The position numbers and the translations under genes are program-made. Shown one piece after another: positions 63,066 through 64,000 of a stretch of DNA of 64,000 nt. The notes beneath the pieces are model-generated. The model worked only from the letters and a program-made list of their open reading frames with translations. It was not told the DNA's origin and ran no database searches. This DNA is from Voacanga thouarsii (lineage: Eukaryota > Streptophyta > Magnoliopsida > Gentianales > Apocynaceae), in contig JANUWF010002208.1 in the NCBI GenBank assembly GCA_026120185.1, positions 1,302,001-1,366,000 on the forward strand, read 5' to 3'. Within the stretch, counting starts at the first letter, position 1, and each line of letters starts with the position of its first letter.

Positions 63066-63706
63066 GTTTTGCTAAATTGAATGTGCAAAACGCAAAAGCC
63101 AAATGCAACAAAACTTTTTAGGTCCGAAAATGGAAAGGATTTAGCGGCAACAAACAAGATATAAATACCAGCCCCCCTCCCCCCTCGAGAACTTTTAAAA
63201 TTCTATTTTTTGCCATAAAAATGGAATTTTTATTATTATTATTTTAAAAAAAGTCCCTCTAAAGTTTACCTTTCATCCCCCTAAAATTTTTCAAAAAGAT
63301 ACAGTATTATCCATTAAATTTTCGAGTTCCTAGTTCCATACCTAATTTTAGCTTATATAATCACTATTTTAGGGGGTAGAGAAGGTGTGAGGGAGATAAC
63401 AAGGCAGGAGAGAGATGAACGTTAGTAGTTGCAGGCCAATATGATTAAATATGTAGGCTATGTTGTATCCTTGTCAAGAAAAATGAGTATTTAAATAGGA
63501 ATTTTGTGAGCAATTCTAGCATTCCAAGACCCTATTAAATCTAATAATTCTTATCCTATTGAGTTGCATGCAAAATTAATATTAAGTTGAAATTTAAGTT
63601 ACGCACAAAAAGATGTTGAAGTTGATACTAAGAAAGTGATAAACAACTCCTTCTCTGGATAAATCCACAACTTTCTCCATTTGAATTTCAAACCTCCAAC
63701 CCAGCC
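63066..63706. other. Spacer after the CACTA, partly unique to copy 2
   Basis: 63066-63545 has no obvious counterpart in copy 1, where 14700-14780 is different and shorter. From about 63546 (ATTGAGTTGCATGCAAAA) the duplicated sequence resumes. No gene. Confidence 0.5.
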
Positions 63707-64000
63707 ATGGCGACACTACCACCAGTGCCCCCTGATTACCACTATCGAGAAACATTCTTTTGCTTCTCTCCTTCTTGTAAAATCTGCACCATCACAACTG
63801 ACCAAATAGTTATCTTCGCACAAGAACCAGCTTTGTTGTTCTCCAAAGTAGAAATTTTATCATTTGTGGGGCCATATCATTTTGCCCTTATTGGAAGTTT
63901 GCACAAGGAAGGCTGACACAAGGCACCATACTTGAGTAGTTCAATACTTTCAAATTGAAAGGTGATGTTTCTATTGGACTTCTATATTTTAAGTTTATTC
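63707..64000 (+). pseudogene. DUF4283 (L1 ORF1-like) frame, copy 2, cut by the window edge
   Basis: Opens MATLPPVPPDYHYRETFFCF and reads VIFAQEPALLFSKVEILSFV then PYHFALIGSLHKEG before a TGA at 63914-63916. This is the beginning of the DUF4283 domain (the EPALLFSK / F.FALIG.. block). A one-base shift leads into FNTFKLKGDVSIGLL, the next conserved block. This copy is better kept at its start than copy 1, which lost part of the same region. The rest lies beyond 64000. Confidence 0.65.

Overview
The window looks like a transposon-rich intergenic stretch of a flowering-plant (eudicot-like) nuclear genome. Evidence: very AT-rich spacers, plant microsatellites, Ty1/copia and Ty3/gypsy LTR retrotransposons with the plant initiator-Met primer-binding site, an L1-type LINE, several CACTA (En/Spm) DNA transposons, and remnants of plant-specific gene families (type I MADS box, RWP-RK/RKD, DUF26 receptor kinase, beta-amylase). 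I cannot name the species. I see no host gene that is convincingly intact; nearly all coding traces are transposon proteins or pseudogenes.

The backbone is a large duplication. Copy 1 runs from 3217 to about 15190. Copy 2 starts at 32104 and continues to the window edge at 64000. Both carry, in the same order, a gypsy-type LTR, an AGL80-like M-gamma MADS gene, DUF4283 fragments and a second DUF4283/zinc-knuckle reading frame. They differ mainly by later insertions, and for three of these the sister copy shows the empty target site: a 4.18-kb LTR in copy 1 (4124-8303, TSD GTTCT), a 6.33-kb CACTA in copy 2 (32359-38690, TSD TCA) and a 5.70-kb LINE in copy 2 (43138-48837, 12-bp TSD). An 11.37-kb CACTA (51692-63062, TSD TAG) is also specific to copy 2.

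Region by region: 1-2960 holds the last exons of a frameshifted beta-amylase. 2961-3216 is the right end of a CACTA-like element. 3217-15190 is copy 1. From 14917 an L1-ORF1-like reading frame is split by a 2.07-kb internally deleted copia element (15382-17452) and then a 4.54-kb copia element (17879-22419). 23947-26721 is a CACTA-like element whose interior is a ~152-bp tandem array. 27050-31190 is a pile-up of copia RNase H, a partial long LTR and gypsy gag, all truncated. 32104-64000 is copy 2 with its insertions.

The most interesting pieces are: (i) the 6.3-kb CACTA in copy 2, which has no visible transposase but carries a recognisable RKD (RWP-RK) pseudogene and a DUF26 receptor-kinase fragment; (ii) the 11.4-kb CACTA, which keeps both transposase genes (TNP2 and TNPA-like), dense CpG-rich palindromic subterminal arrays, and a ~210-bp module repeated upstream of the first coding exon of each transposase; and (iii) the MADS pair, whose reading frames share the same in-frame TAG.
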